NCBI GenBank assembly: GCA_002348185.1
Contig: DDYW01000012.1
Location: 16,843-25,159, forward strand
Length of the DNA: 8,317 bases
Source: Candidatus Hydrogenedentes bacterium UBA2224
GTDB taxonomy: Bacteria; Hydrogenedentota; Hydrogenedentia; Hydrogenedentales; SLHB01
Reading direction: 5' to 3'
Made by a program: the position numbers and the translations under genes. The notes beneath the pieces are model-generated. The model saw only the letters and a program-made list of their open reading frames with translations. It was not told where the DNA came from and made no database searches. This document shows, piece after piece, positions 6,167-8,317 of the stretch (the first letter of the stretch is position 1; each line of letters opens with the position of its first letter).

Positions 6167-6997
6167 ATGATGCTCGAGCGGATGCCCCAGGAAGTCTCGT
6201 ATCTGTACATTCTCAAACCGCCGGAATTCCTTGTCCTGATTGGCGTTGCGGTGGTGCTTGCCGCGGCGGGCTACGCACTGTTCCGCTGGTGGTACGAGCG
6301 CGACAAGGTCCCCCCGCTGTGGGCCATCGTGATTGCGGCCATTCTGGCTCTGGCGCTGTATCTGGTCGCGGCCATCCCCATCTGGGTGCGGGCCGACGCG
6401 TACCGCAAACTGACGGTCATCCTGTACAGTCTGGTCATCGGGGCCATTCCGGGCGCCTATTTCAGTTACTCGTTTCTTTCCGCCATGGCGTTGCGGAGCG
6501 TGCGGCGCATCACCTGGCTGAATACCTCGCTGCCCGGCGTCGACGATTTTCTGCACGCCCGGGAGCTGGCGTCGCAGGGGGATATCGATGGGGCGGTGGC
6601 GATGTACAAAAATTACCCGGAAAAGCAGGCCCACGCCCTGTTCGCCGCCGCGCATCTCCTCGAAATGAACGGGCGTTTCCGCGAGGCCGCCGAAACGTTC
6701 CAGAAATGCGCCGAGGTCTCGGGCGGGCAGATTCGGCCGTGGTCGGAAGCCGTCTTTCGCTGGGCCAAACTGTGCGAAGTCAATCTCGATCGCGTCGACA
6801 AGAGCATCGAACTGTACGAGCAGCTGGTGGAACGCGCTCCGTCGACGGAACTCGGGCGTCTGGCCTCCGCGAAGCTGGTTCGGTTGCGTACGGAAGCAGG
6901 TAAAGACGCCCGCCAGGAACCTGCCCCCGGGCCGGCGCCGCGAAAACCCTCCAGAAAGCGCGACAAGAAAGGTTCGCCCCAGAAATCTCGGGGATGA
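6167..6997 (+). CDS. membrane protein with three N-terminal helices and a TPR-like domain
   Basis: I do not recognise a named family. The protein has 276 residues. Three hydrophobic stretches, at about 21-39, 51-73 and 84-105, are predicted to cross the membrane. The arginines following the first and third (R40, R110, R113, R114) suggest a cytosolic C-terminus. Residues about 126-240 look like two to three TPR-type helical repeats, with alternating patterns such as ARELASQGDIDGAVAMYKNY, AAHLLEMNGRFREAAETFQK and DKSIELYEQLVERAP. The tail (about 242-276) is rich in Pro, Lys and Arg, ends near KDKKGSP-like basic residues and is probably disordered. TPR domains bind partner proteins, so a scaffold role is plausible, but no enzyme motif is visible. 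Two ATG codons lie in tandem (6167 and 6170); AGGGTG at 6159-6164 spaces better with the second. Confidence 0.75.
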   Translation: MMLERMPQEVSYLYILKPPEFLVLIGVAVVLAAAGYALFRWWYERDKVPPLWAIVIAAILALALYLVAAIPIWVRADAYRKLTVILYSLVIGAIPGAYFSYSFLSAMALRSVRRITWLNTSLPGVDDFLHARELASQGDIDGAVAMYKNYPEKQAHALFAAAHLLEMNGRFREAAETFQKCAEVSGGQIRPWSEAVFRWAKLCEVNLDRVDKSIELYEQLVERAPSTELGRLASAKLVRLRTEAGKDARQEPAPGPAPRKPSRKRDKKGSPQKSRG

Positions 6998-7011
6998 GGC
7001 GCGGTCGCGCC
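6998..7011. terminator. GC hairpin between convergent genes
   Basis: GGCGC (6998-7002) and GCGCC (7007-7011) form a short perfect stem with a four-base loop, starting right after the stop of the TPR gene and 13 bases before the stop of the flavoprotein gene. No T-run follows on either strand. It could act as a weak two-way transcription barrier. Confidence 0.25.
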
Positions 7012-7023
7012 CACTCCGCCGCG

Positions 7024-7686
7024 TTACGACTCGCCGGTCAGCGCGTTTCTCAGCGCACGGCCCAGATCCGCGGCTTTCTCGAGGAGTTCCGGGCTGGGCT
7101 CGGCATCTTCGAGACCCGCGGATCGCACGATGTCTTGCGCGCCCTCTGACACTTTCAAACCGCTCATGTCGCACGCGTCACCGTGTCCACATCGAAAACA
7201 CGGGACATTTCCGTGCAATACCAGCGCTCCCAGGGGAGTCATGCCCTCTTCCGCCATCCAGGAGCGGAGCTGGGCACTGGCAAGCTGTACCGCCGTGGGC
7301 TCGCCGGACGTATCGCCCGAGATGGCCGTGGTGATGACTGTCACGCCGATTTTTCCCCGGTTCAGGCCTTTTCTGTGCCGGAGACAGTACATGCGCTCCA
7401 TGAATGTCTTGGTGCGTGCGTCCAGGCTTCCGCACGGGGTGTAGGCGCCCAGAACGAACGCGTCCGCCTCGGCAAACTGGGTGGCGAGACGTCTCCCGTC
7501 GTCATTCACCGGACACGCGTCCGCGTCAAGACAGCATAGACATGCCCGGCACGGCACCAGTTCGAGGGTGCTCAGCTTGATGAACTCCGTCTCCAGCCCG
7601 GTGCTCGCGAGGATATGCCTGACGGTCCGGTCCGTGTTGCTGTTGGGTACCGGACTGCCGCTGATTCCAAGGACTTGCACGCCCAT
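7024..7686 (-). CDS. Isf-like iron-sulfur flavoprotein (NADPH-dependent FMN reductase fold)
   Basis: The 220-residue protein has a flavodoxin-like fold: first strand and phosphate loop VQVLGISGSPVPNSNTD (3-19), and the FMN-side segment ADAFVLGAYTPCGSLDARTKTFMER (74-98). The compact cysteine cluster C46-X2-C49-X2-C52-X5-C58 has exactly the spacing described for the 4Fe-4S cluster of Methanosarcina Isf. An extra C51 lies inside it. Isf proteins pass electrons between a 4Fe-4S cluster and FMN, and have been linked to oxygen or peroxide defence. A second motif, PCFRCGHGDAC (C163-X2-C166-X5-C172), lies in the C-terminal part and could bind another metal or structure the dimer. AAGGGG at 7702-7697 precedes the ATG by 10 bases. 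It lies 147 bases downstream of rex on the same strand, which fits a redox role. Confidence 0.85.
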   Translation of the reverse strand: MGVQVLGISGSPVPNSNTDRTVRHILASTGLETEFIKLSTLELVPCRACLCCLDADACPVNDDGRRLATQFAEADAFVLGAYTPCGSLDARTKTFMERMYCLRHRKGLNRGKIGVTVITTAISGDTSGEPTAVQLASAQLRSWMAEEGMTPLGALVLHGNVPCFRCGHGDACDMSGLKVSEGAQDIVRSAGLEDAEPSPELLEKAADLGRALRNALTGES

Positions 7687-7726
7687 CGTGATACCGCCCC
7701 TTCGTGTTGAGATGCTGCTGCCGTGC

Positions 7727-7745
7727 GCGGCTGCGCAACAGCCGC
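7727..7745. repeat. perfect hairpin in the rex-isf gap
   Basis: GCGGCTG (7727-7733) and CAGCCGC (7739-7745) form a seven-pair perfect stem with a five-base loop. In the transcript of the minus strand it lies between the rex stop and the isf start. No T-run follows, so it may stabilise or partly terminate the rex message. The rest of the 147-base gap shows no clear promoter. Confidence 0.4.
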
Positions 7746-7833
7746 CTCAACCGCGCTATTTCGGGTAAACGAAACGGGTCCGCGCGGTATTCCCTGTGCC
7801 TGCAACGAGTTAGCAAAGCCGAAGGCGCGGCGG

Positions 7834-8317
7834 CTATTCCGTATCCTGCGAAACAGGCAGCGCGGATCCCGGTTCGTGTTGAAGGTGATAGGCCAGTTCC
7901 GCGAGCCCGACAACGATGTGTTCGTGGCGCACCACCACGCCATCGGGAACGGTGAGCGTCGTTGGCCCGAAGTTCCAGATCCCCGAAATCCCGGCACGGA
8001 CCAGCCGGTCCGCGAGCGCCTGGCAGGTCTCGGCGGGTACGGCCAGAATCGCCAGCCGGGCGTTGTTGCGTTCAATGACGGTCTCGAGCTCATTGGTGCT
8101 GTACACGAAATGCCCGCCGATCGTGGTGCCGACTTTTCCCAGGTCTTGATCGAAGACGCCCACAATGCGCAGCCCGTATTTCACGAAGCCGCGATACGCC
8201 GCCAGGGCGCCGCCCAGGCGGCCCGCGCCTACCAGAATCGCCCGGTGGATCTGGTCGAAGCCGAGCACCTGCCGAATGGCCTCCACGACCTCCGCCGCCC
8301 GGTAGCCCAGGCGCGGC
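7834..8317 (-). CDS. rex: redox-sensing transcriptional repressor Rex, C-terminal part (cut by window edge)
   Basis: The last 160 residues of Rex are visible; the N-terminal winged-helix DNA-binding domain lies beyond the right edge. Rex represses fermentative, respiratory and related redox genes and leaves DNA when NADH binds. The fragment opens with LGYRAAEVVEAIRQVLG, the linker and helix that usually follow the DNA-binding domain. It continues with the Rossmann dinucleotide loop AILVGAGRLGGAL (fragment residues 26-38), the second-strand acid in GVFDQD (53-58), KVGTTIGGHFVYSTNELE (61-78) and AILAVPAETCQALADRLVRAGISGIWNF (89-116). The end, VVGLAELAYHL, matches the C-terminal helix that swaps between Rex subunits. 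A GTG at 8286 lies inside the conserved region and is not the true start. It sits upstream of the Isf-like gene on the same strand. No Rex operator of the TTGTGAA-N6-TTCACAA type is seen in the window. Confidence 0.93.
   Translation of the reverse strand, partial: PRLGYRAAEVVEAIRQVLGFDQIHRAILVGAGRLGGALAAYRGFVKYGLRIVGVFDQDLGKVGTTIGGHFVYSTNELETVIERNNARLAILAVPAETCQALADRLVRAGISGIWNFGPTTLTVPDGVVVRHEHIVVGLAELAYHLQHEPGSALPVSQDTE

Noticed and set aside
6131..7174. A 347-codon minus-strand frame opposite the TPR membrane protein
   Set aside because: Its composition is Arg/Gly/Pro-heavy with no domain. The plus-strand frame instead gives clean membrane helices and helical repeats, with an in-place ribosome site.

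Overview
The window is GC-rich bacterial DNA, tightly packed with genes. It holds eight complete protein genes and one gene cut by the right edge. I see no rRNA, tRNA, CRISPR array or transposase. The species cannot be named from the sequence. Rex, a cytosolic neutral-ceramidase-fold protein, a Gfo/Idh/MocA oxidoreductase and an Isf-type iron-sulfur flavoprotein together would suit an uncultured Planctomycetota- or Hydrogenedentota-like lineage, but that is a low-confidence guess.

Layout. (1) 1-1804: a monocistronic-looking gene for a neutral/alkaline ceramidase-family hydrolase. A GGGGACA inverted repeat lies on its left and a single copy of the same core on its right. (2) 1723-4780: a housekeeping cluster on the plus strand, yicC - gmk - rpoZ - coaBC, behind a well-formed sigma70-type promoter (TTGCCA, 17 bp, TATACT). 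The order matches the yloC-gmk-rpoZ-coaBC core of Firmicutes and many other bacteria; remA and priA are not at their Bacillus positions. yicC and gmk abut (TAG-ATG), rpoZ and coaBC overlap by 23 bases, and the one gap (gmk-rpoZ, 89 bases) can form two or three hairpins just before a strong ribosome binding site. (3) 4777-5829, minus strand: a Gfo/Idh/MocA-family oxidoreductase that converges on coaBC with overlapping stop codons. It has a palindromic operator candidate over its probable promoter. (4) 5830-6166: a divergent intergenic region with promoter-like elements. (5) 6167-6997, plus strand: a three-helix membrane protein with a cytosolic TPR-like domain, of unknown function. (6) 7024-8317, minus strand: rex (NADH-sensing repressor, N-terminus beyond the window) followed downstream by an Isf-like iron-sulfur flavoprotein.

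How the genes relate. The yicC-coaBC cluster combines an RNA nuclease-type protein, GMP-to-GDP phosphorylation, an RNA polymerase subunit and coenzyme A synthesis, so it is a growth-linked transcription unit. The rex-isf pair suggests a redox theme (NADH sensing and flavin/Fe-S electron transfer), though co-regulation is inferred only from orientation and proximity. The ceramidase-like protein, the sugar-dehydrogenase-like protein and the TPR membrane protein have no visible functional link. I found no convincing new multi-gene system; the most interesting items are individual oddities listed in the findings.
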